Shown here: in pieces, positions 50,375 through 60,380 of the stretch
How the letters are laid out: the number at the start of each line of letters is the position of its first letter
Position numbering within the stretch: position 1 is the first letter of the stretch
NCBI RefSeq assembly: GCF_020164485.1
Contig: NZ_JAIQZA010000002.1
Span: 62,001 to 126,000 of the forward strand
DNA length: 64,000 bases
Origin: Salegentibacter tibetensis
GTDB taxonomy: Bacteria; Bacteroidota; Bacteroidia; Flavobacteriales; Flavobacteriaceae
Direction: 5' to 3'
Notes under the pieces: model-generated
Database searches by the model: none
Told to the model about the DNA's origin: nothing
Seen by the model: only the letters and a program-made list of their open reading frames with translations
Position numbers and translations under genes: made by a program

Positions 50375-53300
50375 ATGAAATTAAAATTATTTTCCATTTG
50401 TATGGTCCTTTTATCTGGTTTTGGCTTCGCTCAGGAAACCAAAACTATTTCAGGGATAATCACGGACCAAAATGAAATACCTTTACCCGGAGCCGAAGTA
50501 AAGGTTATTGACAAAGACATTTTTGACGTCACCGACTTTGACGGAAATTTCAGTTTAGAAAATGTGGAAGTTGGCGATGCCATTAGAGTAACATTTCTCG
50601 GGTTTCTGCCACAGCAATTTACAGTAGGTCAGAATAATGAATATTCTATTGCTTTAGAAGAAGATACCGATCAACTGGAGGAAGTTGTTGTAATTGGTTA
50701 TGGTACGCAGGAGAAAAGAGATTTAACCGGAGCTATTAGTACTGTATCTGCTGAGGAAGTAGAAAGAACACCTACAGCTAATGTTATGCAATCTTTACAA
50801 GGTAAAGTTTCGGGAGTGCAGATTGTTAACGCTGGTTCTCCAGGGGATTCTCCAACTGTAAGAATTAGGGGTCTGGGTACCTTTGGGGATGCTACAGGTG
50901 TATTATATGTTGTAGATGATGTTCTATATGATAATATTGATTTTTTGAATACCAAGGATATTAAATCTATAAACGTACTAAAGGATGCTTCCTCTTCTGC
51001 GATATATGGCGTTAGAGCAGCTAATGGGGTTGTGATTATTGAAACAAAATCTGGTAGAAAAAACCAAAAACCTCAATTTGAATACGATGGTTATACAGGT
51101 TTTCAACGTGCACAGAATGTGGTGAAACTGGCAAACACCGAACAATTTGCTACAATGGCAAGGGAATCAGGTTCTGCACCCGATGCTCAGTTTATTACTA
51201 ATGCTATTCAGCGCTATGGTCGTAGCCGTATAAATCCCAATGTACCTGCGGTTAATACCGATTGGTATAAGGAAATCCTAAGGGAAGGCTTAATGCAAAA
51301 CCATAGTATCTCTGCTTCTGGTGGAGGGGAGAGTGTGGTTTATGCTGTTGGAGCTAACTATTTAGGGCAGGATGGTATCCTGGATATGAAAAATGACTAT
51401 GAACGTTTTAATATTCGTTCTAAAGTAGATATAGATTTAACCGATCGCCTAAAAATGGGGGTTAACTCTATTTTCAGTAACGCGACTAAGCATTCTCCAG
51501 ATAATGCAGCCTGGTTTAGGGCTTATTTTGCAGTTCCTACTATGCCGGTAATAGACGAGACAAATACTGAGGCCAGCCCTATTCGTTATTCTAACGCTCA
51601 ATTATTAGGTTATAGAGGAACACAAAACCCGTTTCAGAATCTTTCTTATAACCAAAACAGAATAAAAATAAGAAAGCTTCTAACTTCTGCGTTTTTGCAA
51701 TATGAAATAATAGAGGATAAACTGGATATTAAAACAACCTACAGTCATGATTATTCTTCTTTAGAGGAAAGAAATGTAAACCTTCCCTATACTCTTGGTA
51801 ATAACTTTGAACGTAGGTCAAGTATCAGAAGGGCTAATAATAATTTCTCGAATCAATACTGGGATAATGTTCTAACATATGAAGATAGTTTTGGGGATCA
51901 CGATCTTACTTTAATGGCCGGTACTTCCTTTAGAGATGAAGCCAGTAATACATTTTCTGCCACCGGTTTTGATATCACCGGGATTGGCCTTGAAACAAGC
52001 TGGTTTTTGGATTTTGCCGATCAGGATACCTTTAGTAATAATGTAAATGAAATAGGTAGAAGATTTTATGGATTATCCTATTTTGGTAGGGTAGCCTATA
52101 GTTTTAAAGATAGATACCTGTTATATGGTACTTATAGAGCTGATGGCTCTTCTAAATTTACTTTAGATCCCTGGGGATATTTTCCATCTGTTGGATTAGG
52201 ATGGGTTGTTTCTGAAGAGGAATTCCTTGTAGATAATGATGTAGTGGATTTCTTCAAATTAAGAGCAAGCTGGGGAAAATTGGGTAATGATAACGTAGCG
52301 GCCAGTGATGGGTCTAATACCATTAATGTAGTAACAGCCCCAATAGGAGATCAGCCTCGTACGGGTCTAACTTCTACCAGTGTGTTTTCTAATAATACCT
52401 GGGAAGTTGTAGAAGAAAAGAACTTTGGTCTAAATCTTGAGGCATTTAATAGAAGATTATCAATTGATGCCGATTATTATATACGCGATACCCACGATGC
52501 TATACTTCCAGTTTTTATACCCATCGTCAACAGAAGTGTAAATAGAAATTCTGGACTTATAAGAAATGAGGGCTTAGAGATTGTTGCAAACTGGAATCAA
52601 CAGGTATCTGAAGATTTTAGTTTTAGGATAGGTGCAAATTTCAGCACTTTAAAAAATGAGACACTTGAAATTGAAGATGAAAGAGGATATATTGATTCTG
52701 GTTCAGCTGAATTTAGACAACGCACAACTATTGGCGGTCCACTACTAGGTTTTTATGGATATGAAAGAATTGGGGTTTACCAAAACCAACAAGAAATTGA
52801 TGCCGATCCTGTGGCTGTAGAAAACGGCCTTGTACCCGGAGATTTTATTTACCGCGACCAGAATGGAGATGGAGTTATTGATGATGCCGATAGGGTGATT
52901 CTGGGATCTTTTCTTCCTCAATACACCTTTGGTGGTAACATTGGATTTTCCTATAAAGCCTTTGATTTCTCTATGGATTTTTACGGTCAAACCGGTAATA
53001 AGATCCTGAATAGAAAACGAGGGGAAATTATCTTCACTCAGGATACCAATATGGATGCCGATCTTGCAATTAATAGATGGCACGGGGAAGGAACAAGTAA
53101 TACTTATCCTTCTTCGGCGGGATTACGAAAGGCCTGGAACCAAAGATTAAGTAATTTCTGGGTAGAAGACGGAGATTTTTTCCGAATTCAGAATATTCAG
53201 GTAGCCTATAATTTGAAAGCAGAAGGGATACCAGATACAAGGATCTATTTTACTGCAGAGAAACCATTTTCATATTTTAACTATAATGGATTCAATCCTG

Positions 53301-53377
53301 AAGTGTCAAACGGTGTAGACAGACAAACCTACCCTGTTCCTGCAATTTACACCATGGGTGTTAATATAAAATTCTAA
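50375..53377 (+). CDS. SusC/RagA-family TonB-dependent outer membrane transporter
   Basis: A 1000-residue glycan importer. A signal peptide (ending GFAQ) precedes a CarbopepD_reg-like beta domain (about 25-100), then the plug with LEEVVVIGYGTQEKRDLTGA, VRIRGLGTFG and INVLKDASSSAIYG (a SusC signature), and then the beta barrel to the C-terminal FNPEVSNGVDRQTYPVPAIY and a terminal Phe. It imports oligosaccharides through the outer membrane with TonB-ExbBD energy. It is the first gene of the operon and is followed 10 bp later by its SusD partner. Confidence 0.95.
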   Translation: MKLKLFSICMVLLSGFGFAQETKTISGIITDQNEIPLPGAEVKVIDKDIFDVTDFDGNFSLENVEVGDAIRVTFLGFLPQQFTVGQNNEYSIALEEDTDQLEEVVVIGYGTQEKRDLTGAISTVSAEEVERTPTANVMQSLQGKVSGVQIVNAGSPGDSPTVRIRGLGTFGDATGVLYVVDDVLYDNIDFLNTKDIKSINVLKDASSSAIYGVRAANGVVIIETKSGRKNQKPQFEYDGYTGFQRAQNVVKLANTEQFATMARESGSAPDAQFITNAIQRYGRSRINPNVPAVNTDWYKEILREGLMQNHSISASGGGESVVYAVGANYLGQDGILDMKNDYERFNIRSKVDIDLTDRLKMGVNSIFSNATKHSPDNAAWFRAYFAVPTMPVIDETNTEASPIRYSNAQLLGYRGTQNPFQNLSYNQNRIKIRKLLTSAFLQYEIIEDKLDIKTTYSHDYSSLEERNVNLPYTLGNNFERRSSIRRANNNFSNQYWDNVLTYEDSFGDHDLTLMAGTSFRDEASNTFSATGFDITGIGLETSWFLDFADQDTFSNNVNEIGRRFYGLSYFGRVAYSFKDRYLLYGTYRADGSSKFTLDPWGYFPSVGLGWVVSEEEFLVDNDVVDFFKLRASWGKLGNDNVAASDGSNTINVVTAPIGDQPRTGLTSTSVFSNNTWEVVEEKNFGLNLEAFNRRLSIDADYYIRDTHDAILPVFIPIVNRSVNRNSGLIRNEGLEIVANWNQQVSEDFSFRIGANFSTLKNETLEIEDERGYIDSGSAEFRQRTTIGGPLLGFYGYERIGVYQNQQEIDADPVAVENGLVPGDFIYRDQNGDGVIDDADRVILGSFLPQYTFGGNIGFSYKAFDFSMDFYGQTGNKILNRKRGEIIFTQDTNMDADLAINRWHGEGTSNTYPSSAGLRKAWNQRLSNFWVEDGDFFRIQNIQVAYNLKAEGIPDTRIYFTAEKPFSYFNYNGFNPEVSNGVDRQTYPVPAIYTMGVNIKF

Positions 53378-53387
53378 AAAGATGATT

Positions 53388-54962
53388 ATGAAAAAATATA
53401 GTTTAACAAAATTATTTCTTCTATGCCTTATTTTTGGCTTTGGAGTTAGTTCGTGTAGTGAGAAGTTAGAGGAGCGGCAAGGACAATTAGATACAGGTGA
53501 TCTTGATTTTACCAACGCCAGTAACATGATTCAGCCTCTCATTGGTGCCTATTATGAATTTGCTACACGAGGATGGGAAGAACCTCTCTTGTTGGGAGTA
53601 AGAGGTGATGATGTAAACGCCGGTGGTTTAGGAGACCAGCAACCTTTTGCCGATACCGATATGTATTCTTATGATAAAGATTACTGGATGTACAACTCCC
53701 TTTGGAATGTTCATTACAATGATATTATTAATATGAATAGCGCGATCTTGCAAATTGAAAGGTTTAAAGAATTTGCAAATGCTGAAGATATAGATAGGGC
53801 CGATCAATATATCGCTGAAATAAAGGTGCTGAGAGCCTGGTTTCATTTGAATCTTGCCAGAACCTGGGAAGATGTTTTTATAATTACTTCCAATCAGCCC
53901 GAAGAAGAACTGGAACAAGGAGTTTCTTCAAAAGCTGCTGTAATGCAGTTCATTTCAGACGAAATGGATATGGCTATCCAAAATCTCCCGGATGCACGTC
54001 CAAACGAGCGTACCGATATCCAGGGTGGAGTTACCCAGTATACAGCTTATGCCCTTAAAGCTCTTGCTCATCAGGAATTGGAAAACTACCAGGAGGTAGC
54101 GAATGCTGCCGGTGCTATAATAAGCTCAGGTAAATTTTCTCTTTATCCAGATTTTTATCAACTCTTTAAAAAACCTGGAGAGTTGAGCAACGAGAGTTTG
54201 TTTGAGATACAATATTCAGATTATGGAACTGAGGCAGGAGATGCACTGTATCATTTATATGCTCCTTTTGGGCCACAAAACTGGACACCTGCCCGTGAAA
54301 ATGCGCAGAGTGGCTGGGGCTTCTATGAGCCCAGTGACAAATGGATAAAATTTATGGTCGATCGTGGAGAGGAAACCAGGTTGCAAACAAGTGTTTTGTT
54401 TACCGATAGAGGTATAGCAGAGCTTGAAGCCGATGGTACCGAGTTACCGGCATTTGTTTCTAATACAACGCCTTCAGGCGATGTTATAAATGACTATGCC
54501 CGTGCAAAATTCGCAAGTGGTAAACACTATCTTCCCTCAATTCAACTTACCGATGGAAGAAATAATTACAGCGCAGGAAAAAATTTAATTGTGATTCGTT
54601 ATGCCGAAATCCTGCTAATGTATGCAGAGGCCTTAACGCTAGGAGCAAACGGTTCAGCGATTTCTGCAGATGAAGCGGTAAATATAGTAAGAGACCGTGC
54701 CGGGATGCCAGCTTTAAGTGGTGTGACCCATGAGCAGGTGTTGGATGAAAAATTTGCTGAATTAGCCATGGAATGGGGAATTAGATATTATGATATGATT
54801 CGTCACGATAAATATGGGGAATTAAGCTATGACGGAAGAAATTTCACTGCCGATAAGGAGTATTTACCTTATCCACAGGCGCAGTTAGATGCATTACCTA
54901 TTGAGGCAACGGCAGTAGATAGAAATACTGTGATGAACGATATTTTATTACAATTAAACTAA
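53388..54962 (+). CDS. SusD/RagB-family nutrient-binding lipoprotein
   Basis: A lipoprotein of about 524 residues, the lid of the SusC transporter. ATG 53388 (MKKYSLTKLFLLCL) was preferred to the Met two codons upstream. The signal ends GVSSC (C23). Tetratricopeptide-like helices include AEIKVLRAWFHLNLARTWED, and the C-terminal VIRYAEILLMYAEAL and EWGIRYYDMIRHDKYGEL motifs are SusD hallmarks. The ligand is presumably the same glycan that the GH144 enzymes cut. Confidence 0.95.
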   Translation: MKKYSLTKLFLLCLIFGFGVSSCSEKLEERQGQLDTGDLDFTNASNMIQPLIGAYYEFATRGWEEPLLLGVRGDDVNAGGLGDQQPFADTDMYSYDKDYWMYNSLWNVHYNDIINMNSAILQIERFKEFANAEDIDRADQYIAEIKVLRAWFHLNLARTWEDVFIITSNQPEEELEQGVSSKAAVMQFISDEMDMAIQNLPDARPNERTDIQGGVTQYTAYALKALAHQELENYQEVANAAGAIISSGKFSLYPDFYQLFKKPGELSNESLFEIQYSDYGTEAGDALYHLYAPFGPQNWTPARENAQSGWGFYEPSDKWIKFMVDRGEETRLQTSVLFTDRGIAELEADGTELPAFVSNTTPSGDVINDYARAKFASGKHYLPSIQLTDGRNNYSAGKNLIVIRYAEILLMYAEALTLGANGSAISADEAVNIVRDRAGMPALSGVTHEQVLDEKFAELAMEWGIRYYDMIRHDKYGELSYDGRNFTADKEYLPYPQAQLDALPIEATAVDRNTVMNDILLQLN

Positions 54963-54968
54963 AAAGCA

Positions 54969-56687
54969 ATGAAAAAAATAAATAAATATTTTTTCGGAAT
55001 ATTTTCATTTATTCTACTACTTACTTCCTGTGAGTATGATGGAATAGATCCACTTACCCAGGTAGACCCGGGAGCCGATGCTGGAGCTCCTGAGGTAACG
55101 ATTAACTACCCCAATGAGGGAAGTACAATTCAGGTGCCTGAAGCTGTAGCTTCGATCAACATTAGATTTGAGGTAGTTGACGATATAGAAGTTGATATGA
55201 TTGAGGTCCTGGTTAATGGTAACCAGATTGCCACTTTTGACGAATTTCTTGATTATCGAATCGTAAAGAAAGAAGTGTCCTTTGATAATGTGACCAACGG
55301 AGAACACACGCTAACTATTAATGCCACAGATACTGCTGGAAATACTACCAGTAAAACTGTAAACTTTAGTAAAGAGCCTCCTTATACTCCAAAATATGCC
55401 GGAGAGTTTTTCTATATGCCTTTTGATGGAGATTTTATCGAACTGGTAAATATCTACATGGCTGATGAAACCGGAAGCCCGGTTGTTTCCAGTGATGCTT
55501 ATTTGGGAACAGGATCCTATGAAGGAACTGCTGATTCTTATATAGATGTGCAGCTAGATCAGGACAATTTGGGAAGTGAATTTAGCGGTGCTTTTTGGTA
55601 TAAAGTTAATACTGATGAGGCTAACCGTGCCGGAATACTGGTAGCCGGAGCCAACGAGGAACGTCAACAAGGTTTCCGTTTATTCAGAGAAGGATCGGCT
55701 GAGGAACAGAGGCTAAAATTGAATGTGGGAACCGGAACCGGAGAAAGCTGGAATGACGGTGGAGTAATTGATGTTGCCGAAGGGGAATGGGTTCATATTG
55801 CATTTAGTATAACTCCTTCTGAAACGATTATTTACTTTAACGGAATGCCGATGAATACGGGAACTATGACTGGTGCTATTGATTGGTCAGGAGTCGAACA
55901 ACTTACCATTGGTTCGGGTGGAGAGACATTTAGCTATTGGGATCACAGAGCTGATATTAATAGTAATATTGATGAACTAAGACTATTTAATACAGCTTTA
56001 AGTCAGGCTGATGTTCAGGAACTGATCAATGCTTCTTCCATTACTCTCGACTTACCTTTTAATGGTGATTACAGAGATATGGTTGCCAATCGTGAAGTAA
56101 CAGAAGTAGGATCTCCAGGTTTTGCAGGAGAAAGCGTAGAAGGTAACAATGCTTATGCAGGTGCTGAAGGATCTTATTTGCAATTGCCATCTGATGGACT
56201 TTTGAGTGATGAATTCAGTGCTACATTCTGGTATAAAGTAAATGCCGATCCAGACCGTGCAGGTATTATCACTATAGGTCCTGAGGATGAAGAAAACCCA
56301 GATGCACAAAACAATAGAACCAGTGGTTTCCGCCTGTTTAGAGAAGGAAACGCCGATGAACAACGTATTAAGTTAAATGTAGGAACTGGCTCTGGAGATA
56401 GCTGGAATGACGGAGGTGTGATAGATGTAGCTGCGGGAGAGTGGGTACACGTCGCTTTTACTATTTCAAATTCTGAAAGTAAAATTTATTTGGACGGAGA
56501 ACTGGTGAACACCGGGGATGTTTCCGGAGGTGTAGACTGGACAGGAACCGACATTGTATCAATCATGTCTGGTGCTCCAAGGTTTACCGAATGGGGTCAC
56601 CTTTCCGATCAAAGTTATATGGACAATCTGCGTTTCTATAACAAAGCTTTAACTGCGGAAGATATTCAAGCCGCAATGGGAGAATAG
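54969..56687 (+). CDS. Surface glycan-binding lipoprotein with Ig-like and two LamG domains
   Basis: A 572-residue lipoprotein (signal ends LLTSC, C21). Residues about 38-135 form an Ig/Big-like domain (TINYPNEGSTIQVPEAVASI, then HTLTINATDTAGNTTSKTV). Two laminin-G-like concanavalin folds follow (about 145-355 and 355-570). The two are recent internal duplicates: FRLFREG.A.EQR.KLNVGTG.G and SWNDGGVIDVA.GEWVH recur in both. Directly after susCD, this is the usual position of the surface glycan-binding protein that captures polymer for the cell. Confidence 0.85.
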   Translation: MKKINKYFFGIFSFILLLTSCEYDGIDPLTQVDPGADAGAPEVTINYPNEGSTIQVPEAVASINIRFEVVDDIEVDMIEVLVNGNQIATFDEFLDYRIVKKEVSFDNVTNGEHTLTINATDTAGNTTSKTVNFSKEPPYTPKYAGEFFYMPFDGDFIELVNIYMADETGSPVVSSDAYLGTGSYEGTADSYIDVQLDQDNLGSEFSGAFWYKVNTDEANRAGILVAGANEERQQGFRLFREGSAEEQRLKLNVGTGTGESWNDGGVIDVAEGEWVHIAFSITPSETIIYFNGMPMNTGTMTGAIDWSGVEQLTIGSGGETFSYWDHRADINSNIDELRLFNTALSQADVQELINASSITLDLPFNGDYRDMVANREVTEVGSPGFAGESVEGNNAYAGAEGSYLQLPSDGLLSDEFSATFWYKVNADPDRAGIITIGPEDEENPDAQNNRTSGFRLFREGNADEQRIKLNVGTGSGDSWNDGGVIDVAAGEWVHVAFTISNSESKIYLDGELVNTGDVSGGVDWTGTDIVSIMSGAPRFTEWGHLSDQSYMDNLRFYNKALTAEDIQAAMGE

Positions 56688-56699
56688 ATTATTAAAAAT

Positions 56700-56733
56700 A
56701 ATTCCGGTCCTAACCTGGGCCGGAATTTTTTTG
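56700..56733 (+). terminator. Terminator after the glycan-binding protein gene
   Basis: attccggtcc (56701-56710) pairs with gggccggaat (56717-56726), including one wobble, and a run of T follows. It separates susC-susD-SGBP from the hydrolase genes and would lower or partially terminate transcription into them. Confidence 0.85.
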
Positions 56734-56825
56734 TCTTGCTAAAATAGTTTAGTGAGAGTGGTCTATATACTTAAAAAAATATTCGGAATTCATAATTTAT
56801 ATTCTTTCTCAGTTAAAATTTCAAG

Positions 56826-58157
56826 ATGTTTAGATACTTATATTTTATAGGATTAATGTTGATTTTTTCTTCCTGCTCCAGTGATGAAGGTCCGGGATAC
56901 CAGGAACCTTACGATCCTAATTCAGAGGTTGAAGAGGAAGAAAAATTAACTGATGAGGAATTGCTTGACCTAGTCCAGCAACAAACCTTTAAGTATTTCT
57001 GGGATTTTGCCGGCACTAATTCCGGCTTAGCCCGTGAACGTTCTCAGGCCGATGCTTATGGAGGACAGGGAAGAAATATAGTTACAATTGGGGGTTCCGG
57101 TTTTGGTATTGCAGCTTTTCCAGTCGCCGTAGAACGTGGATGGATAAGTAGGTCTGAAGCTATTGAAAGACTGAAAAAAATTCTTGATTTTCTGGAAGAG
57201 GTCCCCACCTATCATGGTGCTTTTTCCCATTGGTATCTCGATGATTCTGCTCAAACCCGTGCTTTTAGTGAAAAAGATAATGGAGGGGATCTGGTAGAGA
57301 CCGCATTTTTAATGCAGGGGCTTCTAATCGCCAGGCAGTATTTTTCAGGAGAAACCGAAATCACCAATCGAATTACTGCTCTTTGGGAAGCCGTGGAATG
57401 GAATTGGTACACTCAAGACGAAGACGTGCTTTACTGGCACTGGTCTCCTAATTATGCATTTGATATAAACCTGAAAATTCAGGGATGGAATGAATCGCTT
57501 ATGGTTTATGTGCTTGCTTCGGCATCGCCAACTTATTCTGTTGAGCCGGGAGTCTACCATCAAGGTTGGGCTTCTAACGGTAATATGGTAAATAACCGGC
57601 AGTATTATGGGATAGATCTCCCATTAGGACCTGCCTACGGTGGGCCGCTATTTTTTGCACATTATTCTTTTATAGGACTGGATCCAAGAAACTTAAGCGA
57701 CCAATACGCCAATTACTGGGAACAGAACACCGCGCATAGCCTTATTCATTATAATTATGCGATAGATAATCCCAGGAATTTTGAAGGTTATGGGGAGCAT
57801 AGCTGGGGCTTTACCGCCAGTGATAGTTATGAAGGATATTCGGCTCACAGCCCGGCTAACGATTTAAGTGTAATTACGCCAACGGCCGCCTTGTCGTCTT
57901 TCCCTTATACTCCGGAAGAATCTATGAAAGCACTAAGATATTTTTATGAGGAAAAAAGAAGTGAACTTTGGGGACCCTACGGTTTTTATGATGCCTTTTC
58001 TGAAGAAGAGAACTGGGTAGCCGATGGCTATCTGGCTATAGACCAGGGACCAATTATTTCAATGATAGAAAATTACAGAACTGGTTTACTCTGGGATCTT
58101 TTTATGCAGGATGAAGAAGTACAAGCCGGTTTAAATAAACTGGATTTTGATTATTAA
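56826..58157 (+). CDS. GH144-family (PF10091) glucanase, lipoprotein, copy 1
   Basis: A 443-residue lipoprotein; the signal ends IFSSC (C17), followed by SSDEG, an acidic start typical of surface export in flavobacteria. The (alpha/alpha)6-barrel of the Glycoamylase/GH144 family covers residues about 40-440, with TIGGSGFGIAAFPVA, DNGGDLVETAFLMQGLL, WNWYTQDEDVLYWHWSP, FAHYSFIGLDP and HSWGFTASD. Characterised GH144 enzymes are endo-beta-1,2-glucanases. The two following genes encode paralogues. A separate promoter is possible because a terminator lies upstream. Confidence 0.87.
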   Translation: MFRYLYFIGLMLIFSSCSSDEGPGYQEPYDPNSEVEEEEKLTDEELLDLVQQQTFKYFWDFAGTNSGLARERSQADAYGGQGRNIVTIGGSGFGIAAFPVAVERGWISRSEAIERLKKILDFLEEVPTYHGAFSHWYLDDSAQTRAFSEKDNGGDLVETAFLMQGLLIARQYFSGETEITNRITALWEAVEWNWYTQDEDVLYWHWSPNYAFDINLKIQGWNESLMVYVLASASPTYSVEPGVYHQGWASNGNMVNNRQYYGIDLPLGPAYGGPLFFAHYSFIGLDPRNLSDQYANYWEQNTAHSLIHYNYAIDNPRNFEGYGEHSWGFTASDSYEGYSAHSPANDLSVITPTAALSSFPYTPEESMKALRYFYEEKRSELWGPYGFYDAFSEEENWVADGYLAIDQGPIISMIENYRTGLLWDLFMQDEEVQAGLNKLDFDY

Positions 58158-58168
58158 TAGGAATATTT

Positions 58169-60337
58169 ATGAAAATATGTGGAGCTTTTTGTATTTGTCT
58201 CTTTTTCCCGTTCATACAATATGCCCAGGAAACTGAATACAACCATGTATTTTTCGATAATAGTTTAATGGAGGAAAGCTGGTTTTATGGTGAAACTTCT
58301 TACACTTCGCCTTCACATATTTTAAATATACAAGGTAGATTACCAGTAAATACTGATGTGGCCTTTACACCCGGTAACAGTCTTCACCTAAATTACCGTT
58401 CAGCACCAGAAGGAACTTGGAAGGTGAACCTTAAATATCCCGATTGGCGCGGTAAAGACTTTCTCAAAGAAGGAGATATGCTGAGTTTCTGGTTATACGT
58501 TGCTAATGAAACTCAAAAAGATAATCTTCCGGAAATAGCCATTGGTTTAGATGAAGACAAGCTTTCTAATTTTATTCAACCCGGTAAGTATATTAGTGAT
58601 TACTCAGAAAAGAAATGGATGCAGGTAAAACTTCCCCTGGCAGAATTTACTGGATCTGAAGCACTGGCTAATAGCAACAATATCAAGATAATTTCAGTTA
58701 AACAATCGCCCAATGATGTCGGGAAAAATGAAATTTTAATCGATCAGGTTGAAATTATAAACGAAGAAAAGCCTTATGTAGAACTGCAGACTACCAAAAT
58801 AAGGAGTGCAGAGGGATTTGAAAGACACGTAGATCTTAGTTGGGAGCTGGAAGCATCTCCAGCCACTCGTTATGTGAAAATATACCGGTCTCATGATAAT
58901 AAAAATTTCACTGGGATAGGCGTTCAAAGTCCGGATGAATTCTCTCGTTATGTAGATTATACGGGTGTTCCCGGAAAAACCTATTACTATAAGCTGAGCA
59001 GTGTTGGTTATGATTATACCGAATCTCCATTAACTGAATCTACTCAAGTTAGTACAAGAGAAATGAGTGATGAGGAGCTATTAGATATGGTTCAGGAAGC
59101 AAGTTTTCGTTACTACTGGGAGGGAGCCGAAGTCAATAGCGGTTTAGCCCTGGAAAATATACCCGGAAGAAGAAATATGATCGCAACTGGAGCTTCAGGC
59201 TTTGGAATAATGGCGCTGATCGTTGGAGCAGAAAGAGGCTTTATAACTAAAGATGAGTTTATAACCCGAATGGAAAAAATAGTACGTTTTGTTGAAAATG
59301 GAGATCGTTTTCACGGTGCATTACCGCATTTTATGGACGGCCCTACCGGGAAAGTAGAAGCATTTTTCGGGAAATATGATGATGGGGCAGATTTAGTTGA
59401 AACCTCTTTTTTTATGCAGGGACTTTTGGCAGCCGAGCAATATTTATCAGAAGATGATCCTGAAGAAAATAACCTGAGAAATAGAATTTCTGTCATCTGG
59501 AAAGAGGTGGAATGGGATTGGTTTAAACAGCATGAAGATAGCCCTTATTTGTACTGGCACTGGTCGCCGGAACACGAATGGCATATAAATCATAAGCTTA
59601 TAGGATGGAATGAGACCATGATAACTTATTTCCTCGCTATAGCATCACCCACCCACGGTATTTCACCCGAAATGTATTATAGCGGTTGGGCTAGCCAGGA
59701 TACCATTGCAAAGAATTATCGCTCAAACTGGGGCCAAACATCAGAAGGCTCTATGTATGCTAATGATACAAGCTATTTCGGAGTTCCTTTAGAAGTAGGA
59801 GTAGGTGTGGGAGGTCCTCTCTTTTTTACTCATTATTCCTTTTTAGGACTCGATCCAATGGAGATGGAAGATAAATACACCAATTATTTTGATACTAACA
59901 AGAGTATCGTTTCCATTAATTATAGGTATTCCTTAGAAAATCCGGGGAATTATGAAGGTTACGGAAAGAATAGTTGGGGCCTAACAGCCAGCGACGGCCC
60001 CTGGGGTTATAAGGCCCGGGAAGCAAAACCTGAAATGGACGATGGTACGATCGCACCCACAGGAGCGATAGCTTCATTTCCTTATACCCCGGAAAAATCA
60101 ATGGATGCGTTAAAGCATTTTTATCGTGAATATGGCTCTTTTCTATGGGGAGAATATGGCTTTAGAGATGCATTTAATCTATCTGAAGACTGGACCGCTA
60201 ATATTTTTATGGGTTTAAACCAGGCTCCAATGGTAGTGATGATAGAAAATCATAGAAGCGGACTAATATGGGACTTGTTTATGAAGAACGAGAATGTACA
60301 GGAAGCGCTTAAAGAAATTAAAAAAATAGAAGATTAA
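58169..60337 (+). CDS. GH144-family glucanase with N-terminal accessory domains, copy 2
   Basis: A 722-residue secreted enzyme with a signal peptide ending QYAQ and no lipobox. Residues about 25-205 look like a carbohydrate-binding jelly roll (NSLHLNYRSAPEGTWKVNL, DMLSFWLYV). Residues about 208-300 form a fibronectin III-like domain (LSWELEASPATRYVKIYRSH). GH144 covers about 305-720 (TGASGFGIMALIVGAERGF, DDGADLVETSFFMQG, YWHWSPEHEW, NSWGLTASDG). It lies 11 bp after copy 1. The lack of a lipid anchor suggests a periplasmic or secreted role distinct from copies 1 and 3. Confidence 0.86.
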   Translation: MKICGAFCICLFFPFIQYAQETEYNHVFFDNSLMEESWFYGETSYTSPSHILNIQGRLPVNTDVAFTPGNSLHLNYRSAPEGTWKVNLKYPDWRGKDFLKEGDMLSFWLYVANETQKDNLPEIAIGLDEDKLSNFIQPGKYISDYSEKKWMQVKLPLAEFTGSEALANSNNIKIISVKQSPNDVGKNEILIDQVEIINEEKPYVELQTTKIRSAEGFERHVDLSWELEASPATRYVKIYRSHDNKNFTGIGVQSPDEFSRYVDYTGVPGKTYYYKLSSVGYDYTESPLTESTQVSTREMSDEELLDMVQEASFRYYWEGAEVNSGLALENIPGRRNMIATGASGFGIMALIVGAERGFITKDEFITRMEKIVRFVENGDRFHGALPHFMDGPTGKVEAFFGKYDDGADLVETSFFMQGLLAAEQYLSEDDPEENNLRNRISVIWKEVEWDWFKQHEDSPYLYWHWSPEHEWHINHKLIGWNETMITYFLAIASPTHGISPEMYYSGWASQDTIAKNYRSNWGQTSEGSMYANDTSYFGVPLEVGVGVGGPLFFTHYSFLGLDPMEMEDKYTNYFDTNKSIVSINYRYSLENPGNYEGYGKNSWGLTASDGPWGYKAREAKPEMDDGTIAPTGAIASFPYTPEKSMDALKHFYREYGSFLWGEYGFRDAFNLSEDWTANIFMGLNQAPMVVMIENHRSGLIWDLFMKNENVQEALKEIKKIED

Positions 60338-60380
60338 TATTTACAATTAAAATAAAACCGAAAACTAAACTATATATCCA

